Both the position numbers and the translations under genes were made by a program. The notes beneath the pieces were generated by a model that had not been told where the DNA came from, did no database searches, and saw only the letters and a list, made by a program, of their open reading frames with translations. A stretch of 64,000 nt of DNA. Origin: Mallotus nudiflorus (lineage: Eukaryota > Streptophyta > Magnoliopsida > Malpighiales > Euphorbiaceae). The DNA is taken from NCBI GenBank assembly GCA_947683625.1, contig CANTUR010000620.1, positions 248,001 to 312,000 of the forward strand. The letters run 5' to 3'. This document shows positions 13,010 to 27,730 of this stretch, piece after piece; position 1 is the stretch's first letter, and each line of letters opens with the position of its first letter.

Positions 13010-14350
13010 CTAAGGATGAAAAAGATAGGGATAGATGGCTTGCATCTCAGATTCTGCCTCCCATATACAGTCTTTTGCTGTGTGGTTACTCCAAAGCACT
13101 TTCACCATCGAAATTTCTAGAGAGCAAAGCTGGTGAACCTAGCGATCCACAATCACTACTGGATACTCCTCATAAGATAGATCTATACTGAGCTCCACTA
13201 CTTGAGGCTGAAGTACATGAGAAGGATCAGGAATATACTTCCTCAACATAGACACATGGAACACTGGGTGGATTCGAGATAACTCAGGTGGCAACACTAG
13301 TCTATAGGCCACTTCCCTAACTCGTGACCGTACCTCGAAAGGTCCAATGTACCTCGGAACCAACTTACCCTTCTTACCAAACCTCATAACTCCTTTCATT
13401 GGAGATACCTTCAGAAACACCATATCTCCAACTAAACATCCTTCCTTTTGGGATTAGCATAACTCTTCTGCCTGTTGTATATTGTCCTCAACCTCTACTA
13501 AATGATAGAAACTTTTTTCAGAAGTAATCTGCACCAACTCTGGACCTATGAGTTGTCTCTCACCAATTTCCCAACACAAAGGTGATATGCACTTCCTACC
13601 ATACAACGCTTCTTATGAAGCCATCTCAATACTTGCATGATAACTGTTGTTATATGCAAATTCAATCAGTGGCAAATGATCATCCCATTGACCTCCAAAG
13701 TCCATCACACACATCCAGAGCATATCCTCTAAAGTCTGAATGGTCCTCTCAGACTAACCATTAGTCTGAGGATGGAATGTTGTGCTAAAGTCAAGTCTGG
13801 TACCCAATGCCTTATGCAACTCTTGCCAAAAAAAACTAATGTAAAAGTGGCTCCTCTGTCAGATATGATACTTACTGGAACTCCATGAAGACAAACAATT
13901 ATATTGACATACAACCGTGCCAACCTATCAGTGGAGTATTTCTTCTTAACTGGCAGAAAGTGAGCTGATTTAGTTAACCTATCAATGATCACCCAAATAG
14001 CATTAAACCCACCTGTCATCCGAGGCAACCCAGTCATAAAATCCATAGCAATCATATCCCACTTCCTCTCTGGGATAGGCATGGGCTGTAACAATCTTGA
14101 GGGCCTCTGATGCTCTAATTTCACCTACTGACATGTGAGACACTTAGATACAAATTCTGTAATATTCTTCTTCATTCCATTCCACCAATATGTATCCCTC
14201 AAATTATGATACATCTTAGTAGAACCTGGATGAATACCATAAGCAGAAAAATGTGCCTCTTCTAAGATCTCTTTCCTCAGATCATCAATATTTGGCACAC
14301 ACAATCAAGTACCCAAGCGTAGAACTCCCTCACTGTCAATCACAAACTCT
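13010..14350 (-). pseudogene. Element B integrase with chromodomain-like tail, broken
   Basis: The C-terminal part of the polyprotein inserts the DNA copy into the host genome. Recognisable on the minus strand: zinc-binding His/Cys region ending CLTCQ (~14130), catalytic aspartates in IAMDFMTGLP (~14040) and SDRGATFT (~13860), the GPFEVRSRVREVAYRLVLPP block (GPF/Y module, ~13345-13290), then HPVFHVSMLRKYIPDPSHVL and a tail with VKVLWSNHT...WEAESEM, the Tekay-type chromodomain, ending at a TAG at 13012-13010. Breaks: a Gln-to-TAG before VKLEHQ (~14127), a frameshift near 13830, a TAG in the NG.SERT motif that carries the catalytic glutamate, and a stop after YPVVIVDR at 13139. Confidence 0.85.
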
Positions 14351-14355
14351 CCGGA

Positions 14356-16425
14356 TTAACCCTGTTGCACCTCAAACATAATTCTCTGTAACTGTGGATC
14401 CCTTCTTTGAGCGGCCTTAACTCTATCCAAGTATACAGATCGTACTCTAAACTGAGCTAAAAGGCATTTCTTAGTCACCATCCACTGCAAACCCTGATCA
14501 ATCAGCTCATACAACTCCTGAATAATCAGTCTCCTTACAGTACTAATGTGGGCAAGACTACCTGTTGATTTTCTACTCAACGCATCAGCTACTACATTCG
14601 CCTTGCCTGGATGGCAAAGAATTAAACAATCATAGTCTTTTAGAAGTTCCATCCATCTTCTTTGCCTTAAGTTCAAATCCCTCTGCTCGAAGATATACTT
14701 TAAGCTTTTATGGTCGGTGTAGATCTCATAAGTGACACCATACAGATAATACCTCTAGATCTTCAGTGCAAATACAACTGCTGCCATCTCTAGATCGTGA
14801 GTGGGGTAATTCTGCTCGTGCTTCTTCAACGGCCTCGAAGCATAAGCAACCACTCTGCCATTCTGCATTAGCACACATCCCAAACCTACACAGGAAGCGT
14901 CACAATACACCGTGTATCCATCATTACCAGAAGGTAATGTTAGTACTAGAGCTGAAGTCAATAAATCCTTAAGCAACTAGAAATGCTCCTCACATCTATC
15001 AGTCCATACAAATCTAACATTCTTCTGGGTTAGTCTAGTCAAAGGTGCGGCAATCTTAGAAAAATCCTTCATAAATCTCCTGTAATAGCCTGCTAGACCT
15101 AGAAAACTTCTCACTTCAATAACTATTGTAGGTCTTGGCCATTCAGTAATCGCCTTGATCTTCCTGGGATCCACTTAAATGCCATCTTTAGACACTACAT
15201 GGCCTAAGAATGCCACTTGGTCTAACCAGAACTCACATTTCGAAAACTTAGCATACAACTGGTGCTCTCTCAAAGTCTGTAGCACCAATCTCAGATGTAT
15301 CGCATGCTCCACCCTGTCCTTTGAATAGACCATAATATCATCAATAAACATAATCATAAATTGATCTAAGTATGGCCTAAACACCCTACTCATCAAGTCC
15401 ATAAAGGCCGCTAGGGTGTTAATCAACCCAAAGGACATCATTAAGAACTCATAGTGGCCATATCTAGTCCGAAAGTTAACTTAGGTATATCATCCCTTCT
15501 AATCCTCAGTCGATGATACCCAGATCTCAAGTCAATCTTAGAGAAATGTCGAGCTCCTTGTAACTGATCGAACAAATCATCAATCCTGGGGAGTGGATAC
15601 TTATTCTTGATGGTAACCTTATTTAGTTGTCTATAGTCAATACAGAGTCGAAGACTACCATCCTTCTTCTTTACAAAGAGAACCGGAGCACCCCAAGGAG
15701 ATGTACTAGGCTGAATGAACCCCTTATCTAATAATTCCTACAATTGCTCTTTTAACTCCTTTAGTTCCGTAGGTGCCATCCTATAAGGTGGCATAAAGAT
15801 AGGACCTGTACTTGGGACAACATCAATACAAAATTCTATCTCTCTATCCGGCGGCAATCCAGGTAACTCCTCTGGAAAAATATCTGCAAATTCATGTACT
15901 ACTGGTACCCTCTCCACTGATCCCATTTCTGCTTGAACATATCGAACTACAGCTAGATAGCCTTGGCATCCTCTACTAAGCATCTTCCTAGCTATAATGG
16001 TAGAAATAAGAATACGGGACATGGAACTCTCAGTACCTCTGAATCTGAATTCCTCATCACCAGAAATTCTAAAAATTACTTCCTTTGCTCAACAATCCAC
16101 AGAAGCATAATACTAGGACAACCAATCCATTCCAAGAATCATATTAAACTCGATCACATCCAAAAGGACCAAGTCTGCCAATAATTCTCTACCCTCTACT
16201 AACACGAGATAAGATGGAAAGAAAATGTCTATCTCTAACTCATCACTAAGCGAAGTCAAAACAGATAGAGGAAAACTCATCTTGGAAGGAAGACAAGCCA
16301 CTTTCGAAGCAAACAAAGGAGATACAAATGAACATGTAGCACCCGGGTCAAATAATACTCTAGCCTCAGATCAACAGACTGGAATAATACCTACTACCAT
16401 AGCGTTAGATGCTTGCACATCCTGA
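14356..16425 (-). pseudogene. Element B protease, reverse transcriptase and RNase H, broken
   Basis: Minus-strand reading gives an aspartic protease with VLFDPGA (~16350), a linker with FPEELPGLPPDREIEFCID (~15870-15820), a reverse transcriptase with FVKKKDGSLRL (~15670), SFGLINTLAAFMDLMSRVF and the active-site box FIDDIMVYS (~15352-15326), then RNase H with YTVYCDASCVGLGCVLMQ (~14920) and HPGKANVVADALSRKS (~14620-14570). Together these copy element RNA into DNA. In-frame stops break it at 16135, 15737, 15174, 14979 and 14754; four are explained by Gln codon to TAG/TAA and the 14754 stop by Trp to TAG. A frameshift lies near 15480. Confidence 0.88.
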
Positions 16426-16429
16426 GGAG

Positions 16430-17844
16430 TCAAAGTGAAGACCCTAGCTTGACCACGTCCTGGCTGTTGTGAGGTGAATGGCTGAGTCTATCCTCTACCT
16501 TGGCCCTGCTAACTCGCATACTGCATTGGTCGTTACTAAGAGTACATGGGTGCCTGATACTACTGAGGCACCTGCTGCAATGGCTGAACAACAGTAGGTG
16601 AAGATCCCTGAGCAAAAGATATCTGGAATCCATAGTTCGGACAAGCTCTACCAAATTTTCCAAACTGACCACATCTAAAGGACCCTGATGCTCTGGAATC
16701 CATAGTTCGGACAAGCTCTACCAAATTTTCCAAACTGACCACATCTAAAGGACCCTGATGCACTCGACCATAAATGGCACACGCACTAGCTCTAGACCCA
16801 GAACTACCATGCCCAAAGCTCTGCCCACTACTACTGCTAGCGCTACCACCAAATCTACCGGCCTTACTGCTCTTGCGATCCTAAGTAAGGCGGTGCCTAC
16901 CAGTCCGATGTGCCCTAAAATGTCTGCTCTGCTGAGAAGGCCCTGCTGATTGAGAACTTGAGCTGCCTATCTAAAATATTGGCTACTATACCCTCTGGAT
17001 AGGTCTGAAAGTGCCACTATCATATGGGTAAAATATGGTGTCGTGCCGGATGTGTCTATGCTCCAGTTGTCTCGCCTCCTCTACCACACTCTTAAGACTA
17101 TAACCCTCTGGTCGAATACCAATATAGGCTGGGCCTAATCCCGTCACATACAGCTCTACTGCCCTGGCGACATCCTGCCTCACGTCCTCAGCATGCCTCA
17201 TCAATTTGTAGAACTCCTAAGTATAGTCCTCCACTAATCAATCTCTCCTATCAATGTTAAACAGCTGCCATCTGTAGTTCTCTTGTATAGATGAAGGACA
17301 GAAGAATCTCATGAACTGCTCCTTAAATCCCAACCATGTCATCATAAGGCTGAATGGACTGCATAAACCAGTCCTGAGCTGCTACTGAGACTGATAGCTC
17401 CATAATCATAATCCTCTAGTAGTCAGAATACCCAGATCTAATCCTAGACTCAATGGTATTAATGAAATCCAATGCATCCCCAGTACCATTAAAGTGAACT
17501 CGCCCCACTCTGGAGTATAATAAGGCTATATCAACATCTGACATCCCCTGAATCTGTCTCTAAAGCATTTATTGCACAATGGGCATCACTTGATTAAGAG
17601 CTGCCAAGCCCTGGTTAATACCCGCCAGGCCAGTTGTAAAGACTGTAGGATCCTCTGCTAGAATCTGAGGCTTTACTACAGGCTGATCCTGCCTCTGAGC
17701 TGCTGCCACTCTAGCTCTACCCCTACCTCTACCTCTACCCCTACCTCTAGGTCGAGAGGCAGGAGGGAGAATCTCATCTTGAAATGACTGCTCACCATCA
17801 TCAAGTTATGCATCTACAATAGGGGCATTCCGAGCACGCCTCAT
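16430..17844 (-). pseudogene. Element B gag with duplicated zinc knuckle, broken
   Basis: Gag packages element RNA. The likely start is the ATG at 17844 (MRRARNA), the same opening as element D. An Arg-rich stretch follows (~17755-17700), then the retrotransposon gag core, including RHAEDVRQDVARAVELYVTG (~17200-17140), and a CCHC zinc knuckle (CGQFGKFGRACPNYG). The knuckle region is present twice: a 70-bp direct duplication (16623-16692 and 16693-16762). Seventy is not a multiple of three, so the duplication also shifts the frame. Several Gln-to-TAG stops interrupt the core. A Ser-rich linker lies between core and knuckle. Confidence 0.8.
16623..16762 (-). repeat. 70-bp tandem duplication in gag zinc knuckle
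   Basis: CTGGAATCCATAGTTCGGAC starts at 16623 and again at 16693, and the two units are identical through CCCTGATG. Elements C and D carry a single copy at the corresponding place. Confidence 0.92.
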
Positions 17845-18010
17845 TTTGAAAAGACAACAAAACCCATATTCAAAACAATACAAGAATACAAACTCAAATG
17901 ATGAAACTAAAACACAAGAGATCAACAAACGATGTTTAACAACCCTTGTACCGCAGTATTATAAGAAAAAGACAGACATTGACAATCAAAAGCATGAAAA
18001 ACGAGCCAAA

Positions 18011-18022
18011 GATCTGATACCA
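18011..18022 (-). other. Element B primer binding site
   Basis: On the element strand TGGTATCAGATC follows the 5' LTR end after a 4-base gap. Elements C and D have TGGTATCAGAGC, the complement of the 3' end of plant initiator tRNA-Met; one base differs here. Confidence 0.9.
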
Positions 18023-18026
18023 ACTT

Positions 18027-21202
<3,176 letters not shown>

Positions 21203-24200
21203 AATTAATTGTAAAATTTTTAATTTTTATTCAAATTTTTATTTTTCAAATAAATTTTCTAATTTATATTTTATGGTGTCTATACCTATAATTAAAAATA
21301 AATATATTTCATCAACTAACTGTTGGGACTAATATAAATTACTTCCTTTTTTTTGTTTTACAATTGAACTTGTTTAGCTTTTTTTTTTTTAATAATTATA
21401 AAATAATTCTAAATGATATTTTAACTTGAAATTAAAGGAATATAAAACTAAATCTTTCCATTTTGTTGTTTCAAAAAATGAGTATATATGTATAACTATC
21501 ACCAATTAATAGAGATGTACATGTTGTTTTAATTAAGTGTGCATTTATTTGGTTAAAATAAAGTGGAAATCGGAATCGGAATGGACAATTTTGAATCCTA
21601 TTATTTGGTTAGCTAAAGTTAACATCAGAATAAAAATGTGATTCCTCTATCAATGAAAATCACTATTTTCTTTTTATTTTTAAAAAAATGACATTTAATT
21701 CCTTTAAAAATCAAGTCAAATCAATTATATATTTATTATATATTTAAATATTAATATTTTTTAAAAAATTTATAAATATAAAATAAATTAATAAAATTAT
21801 ACATAAATGTTTGAATAAAAAGTATTTATCAAAAGTAAATAATTTTTTAAACAATTATAATATTTTTCTAATACATAATTATAATATTAATTGTTAATAT
21901 ATAAAAATAATTATAATGTTAACTTTTTAAAAAAAAAATTCACAATAAAATTTTAATTATTAAATGATATTTATTTCTCATTCTTATTAGAATTTTTTAG
22001 TAAAATTAAATATTTTTTAAAAATTTTTATTTCCTTTCTAATTCAAATTCGATTGCAAATTGCGAACCAAAAGTCACCTCAAATGGCTACTTAGATATTA
22101 TATGCATGTTTCCGTATACTTTGATTCTAACGTGTTAAATGCGTTGATTTTTGATTTTCAAATAAAATAAAAATAATTGAAAGAAATATTTGAAATGAAA
22201 ACTATAAATATTTTGGTTCCTAATATTCACCCTTAGGACTTATGAAGGTGTGTATATATATATACTTACGATTTAATTCAAGTATTTATATCTTTCGATT
22301 TCTCGATAACAAAATTTATTAAAAATATAAAATAATGCATATAAATTAAAATTAAAATTTCAGTTATAATCATTGAACTAAAATAAATTTATGAATATGC
22401 CTAGATTAAATTTCAAAATTATGGAAACATCATTAGTCTTTAAAAATAACACATTTATCAAAACGAATTATTATTTTTATCACAGTCAAAGTAATTTTAT
22501 TTTTGCAAATAAAAAAGAAAAAAAAATATAATTGTGTTTTTTTGTTTCTATTGCTTCGTATATATATAGCGCCTCATGATTTTTTTTAATATTGTATTTA
22601 TTTTTTATATTATAATCCTACATTAAATATCTAAATAGATTTAAATTGACCCATCATAAATAATTCAATTCTTATCCATTCAATTACTAATAATTATAAT
22701 TTTTATAAAAGCAAATACTCTACAGTGCTAAAAAATATTAAAAAATTAGAACGAAAAATAGTAAAATAACAATGACTTAGTTGACTTAATAGAAGCAGTC
22801 ATCACCGAGCATTCAGATAAAAGAAGTGAAAGAAAATGGGCAATGGTATCACGGGATCATTTCGATCCGAACTTACTTCAATTCTGATATCTCTCATGAG
22901 AGTTCTACATTGAAAAAGAATAGAGTCAACGATGATATCATTTATCATGAAACTATTACTTTCTCCTTTAAAGACTAATATATTACGATGTGAAGCGTTC
23001 ACATTTATAAATTCAAGACGTCACCATAACTTGACAATGTCGGATTTGTAACAATGGGGTGTAGCCCACTGTCTGCATGTGGCCAATGTTTGACTAATCA
23101 AAACGCCGGGCGCAAAGGGTGATATTGTTTTTGTACTTATGTCGAGATCAAACTACTAGCTGATGAGGGCTTCGCAAATTAGTCTATACTAAGATATTAA
23201 AATTTTAAGTTTGAAGCCTTCAGCAAGGATTATTTATTTATTTCATTGTAAGAGTGCGTAGGACTCATTTATTTGGTGTTTCAAGTATTTATGAAGTAGA
23301 GTATATACTTTTCGTTTAACTAACAACTAACAGTTATCGTTCAATAGAATTCTAACAAGTGATGGCCATAAGCTATTTTAATTTTGAATAATTTTAGTTT
23401 GAAACTTGTTATTTTTTTATGTCAATTAAGTATAAATTTTGATTTTAGCATGCAAGGAGTTGTATTAAAAAAAAAATACAGCAATTTTTTTTATTTTATT
23501 GATATGAAAGAGACAACATTTATAATTGATTTTTTTCAACTCTATAACAGATTTCATATAAAAAAAATTATGACAATAATTAGTCATAAGATAATAAAAA
23601 AATATTAATTATTTGTTAATAAAAATTATATTTTCTCTATATAATAATTTAAATATTACAACCCTATTGAATTTATAATTTATTACAATTCTAGTGAATT
23701 TTTTATTTGAGTTATAACACTTTATTTCTTCAATAATTTTAATATTAATATTTTTATTTACATAAAAAATAATTTGATGTAATTTTTTTTTACGTTCAAC
23801 TAATAATGAAATTATAAATATTTATTAATTCAATTTTAACTTTTTTTATTAAATTTTATAAACAGAGGAAACATATTTTCTATTAAATTAGAATTATATG
23901 TTAATTAATTTTATTTTTATTAAATATAAAATAGAAATTAATCTAATTATAATAGAAAATACACTTTCCATTAAATTTAAATTATATTTTCATTAATTTA
24001 ATTTTACTTTTATTAGTAAATGACTAAAATATCTAATTTTTATATAATAATAAGTGAATATTTTTTTATAATTTTGTATATTAATATTTTTATTTACATA
24101 AAAAATAATTTGATGTAATTTTTTTTACGTTCAACTAATAATGAAATTATAAATATTTATTAATTCAATTTTAAATTTTTTTATTAAATTTTATAAAAAC

Positions 24201-25839
24201 AGGAAACATATTTTGTATTAAATTAGAATTATATATTAATTAATTTTATTTTTATTAGATATGAAATAAAAATTAATCTAATTATAATAGAAAATATACT
24301 TTTCATTAAATTTATATTATATTTTCATTAATTTAATTTTACTTTTATTAGTAAATGATTAAAATATCTAATTTTTATATAATAATAAATAAAAAATTTT
24401 TTATAATTTTATTTGTCCCTCCTTTTATATATATATATATATATATATGAAGACTTCGTGATGAATCAAAGTCAAGCTGACGCTTTCAATGTCTAGATCC
24501 AGGAATTGAGATGTCGATCTAATATTCAAGCGTGCTTTTGATGTGATGACTAAGAGAACATACTATTCTATGCATTAACAGCAGTTATTAATTTTTGTAT
24601 TAATTTGGACAAAACATATTAGAGTATGTATAGATTTTCATCAATTTCATAGAGTTGTAAATCAATATTTTTTTTTTCTTGAAGATGCATTTGAAATAAA
24701 TTACCATCAAAACATGATTTAAACAAAATAATTTTATTAAAGCAATTCGTTTTGGCAATTAAACTGAAATTTAAAGTTTCCTGGTTTCAAAGTAATAAAT
24801 AATTATATTTTGTTTTCTTTTATTGATGATGGATATAGTTTTGTAATCGTATGTGGAATTTTCGTATGAATAGCTAAGACTATAGAAGGTTTTCCAAAAT
24901 GTTTTTTTGTTTTATTTCATTTTGAATGGCGACCGATCCTATTGACAATAACAACACATGTTTTCAGTAAAAATTAAATTTTTAAAGAAAGAAAACATCA
25001 TTTATTAAGTATTATAGAATTTAAATCTATTTATTTTCTTTTTGAAATATAAGTGTATTAAAACTAGCTATAATTTAATTAAAATAAATTTTTTAGAAAT
25101 AAAAATATTTTTTTATTTGTAGTTATTGACATTGAGAAGAATTAAAAATCATTGCCTATTTATCTTTCTATTTTATTTTTATTATGATGCCACATACACT
25201 TTCAATCTTACACATTAATTAAATTGATAACTACTTTTCTGTTACAAATTATATACAATTATTAAAAATGACTAGCTTTTGGATGAAAGGTTATTAAAAA
25301 TTAAAATTCATTTGAGGAATTAAAAATTAGAAAATATATTATTTTATCCTTATTTTTCCTTTTTTCTTCTTAATTTTTATTCATTTTAATTTTTTCTTCT
25401 CAAACTCCATGTTCTCCTGATGCAGCTTTCATTTTGTTGACACTTCCTTTTTCCTGTTCCTATTCATCATCCAATCACACAATTAAGTTTGTTTTTTTTT
25501 AATCAGAATTCTCCAGTTTTTATTTTTTTATTTTTATTGTACAATTCATTGGTTCTTTTAAAATCAATTATTTGTAAACTTTTTAACTTTTATTCAAATT
25601 TTGATTTTCCAAATAAATTTTCTAATTTATATTTTATGGTGTCCATACATATAATTAAAAATAAATATATTTCATCAACTAACAGTTGGGACTAATATAA
25701 AGTACTTCCATTTTTTTTTACGGTTGAACTTATTTTGCTTTTTTTTTTAATAATTATACAATAATTCTAAATGATATTTTAACTTGAAATTAAAGGAATA
25801 TAAAATCTAAATCTTTCTATTTTGTTGTTTCAAAAAATA

Positions 25840-25872
<33 letters not shown>

Positions 25873-26340
25873 CATTGAGAGGAAATATAACTATCACCAA
25901 TTAATAGAGATGTCCATGTTGTTTTAATTAAGTGAGCATTTATTTGGTTAAAAATAAGGTAGAAATCGGAATTGGAATGGACGATTTCGAATTCTATTGT
26001 TTAGTTGGCTAAAATTAATATCAGAATGAATTAAAATTAAAATTAAAATTTCAGTTATAATCATTGAACTAAAATAAATTTATGAATATTTCTAAATTAA
26101 ATTTCAAAAATATGGACACATCATTTGTAATACCCTATATATATACATACATATTTATTTGAATTAAAGGGATATTTTCTCAAATAATATTAGAAATGGT
26201 TACTTTGCATTACATTATATTATGTATATATAGAATATGTATATAGATATGTACATATGTACTAATATTTGTCTATATACACACATGCATAAATAAATAT
26301 TAATATATAGTCATATATTGAATATATATTATATTCATGG

Positions 26341-26341
<1 letters not shown>

Positions 26342-26385
<44 letters not shown>

Positions 26386-26474
26386 TTGCATGAAGTGTAT
26401 GTTTAAGTATATATGTATATATATATGTATACATACACTAAAACTCACTTAGACACCCATGTATGTATAATAAG

Positions 26475-26518
<44 letters not shown>
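26342..26518. repeat. Two (TA)n tracts in element C 5' LTR
   Basis: TA runs at 26342-26377 and 26479-26518, the second followed by a T run and GAAGAAGAAG. Apparent open frames crossing here are low-complexity. Confidence 0.93.
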
Positions 26519-26534
<16 letters not shown>

Positions 26535-27642
26535 GAAGAAGAAGAAGAAGAAAACAAAGCCGAAGCTCCTCCCTCTCCCCCATCCATGCGACGACCTAGA
26601 CCGCCACCATCACTATGCCTCCCCTACCTCCGGCCACCGTCTACTCCTTCCTCTTCCTTCTCCCTCACCTCCGGTCACCTGCAGAGCCGCCGGAAGCCGC
26701 TGGAAGAGAAGAAGCCGAGAGTTTGCTTCAAACTCACCCAAGCTTCGTCCAGCCACCATTTTCCTCCATTCTGGTGCCAATCTCCTCCCCTTGCACCGGT
26801 GATACTCATTCTAAACTTAGTTTAAGCTTTGGTCATGAATTGATTGAGTTTTGGTGGATTTTTAGTTTTGAGCTCTAGAGTTTTGGAAAATTTTTAGCTC
26901 GATTTAAATTGATTCATGCAAACTCCCTTTTCAAAAGTGATTCCTAGTAGCTCAATCTACTTCTAGGAATTTTTGTATAATTTTTGGAATTTATTTTGAT
27001 TTTTGGTGAATTTTTGAATATTTTAATATTATTTTAGGAATTTTCGGGAATTAATTATAAAAATAATAAATAATCATTTTTGGTATTTTGGTGTTATTAT
27101 GGGTTGATATTAATTTTAGAGTAAAGAAAATAATTTTTTTTGAATATTATTCAAATTTTAGGAATTTTATAGTTTATGTCAAAAAAAATTTAAAATTAGG
27201 TTGAATTATATTTTTATTAGAAGAAATTAAAAGCCATTAATATGTTTTAATTATATTAAGAATTTAACATTGAGAAAATAAGTTTTGGATGATTAAATAA
27301 TTTTAAGGAATTTTTTTAGTATATATAGCACATTATGTAATTTATATATTCTAGGGGTAAAAATGTAATTTTACACTAAATGTGATAATATATATTTTTA
27401 ATTAGTTTATTAATATTTAAAGGGTTTAGATAAATTTTATAAATTAATTGATATAATTTCCTAAGTAGTGTAAAATTTTAAATGTCCAATTTCCAATATA
27501 TATATATATATATATTTGAGAAATAAATATCATTAATTTTGATATTTGTTTGAGTTGTGATCTCGGTCATGGCAAATTGTAGTTTTGAAAGCCCGACTCG
27601 AGTGTGAATGGTTGTGTATATTGGAAGTGCATTTTCTATGCA

Positions 27643-27730
27643 GGTCTGGCTCTACTTTTGGTAGAGAGATGTCCGTTTTACAGAGGAGACTCTGTCGAAA
27701 TTTCGGTAGATTTTCTCGTAAAACGTGATA
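27643..27730 (+). other. Conserved LTR hairpin block (element C 5' LTR)
   Basis: Starts after TTTCTATGCAG. Contains CTCTACTTTTGGTAGAG (small stem-loop), then GTCCGTTTTACAGAG, GTCGAAATTTCGGTA (near-palindromic) and CTCGTAAAACGTGAT, whose reverse complement pairs with GTCCGTTTTACAGAG. Related blocks lie in every gypsy LTR here: 11191-11290, 19339-19437, 35515-35602, 41339-41436, 49569-49666, 51682-51769, 61221-61320. Function unknown. Confidence 0.75.
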
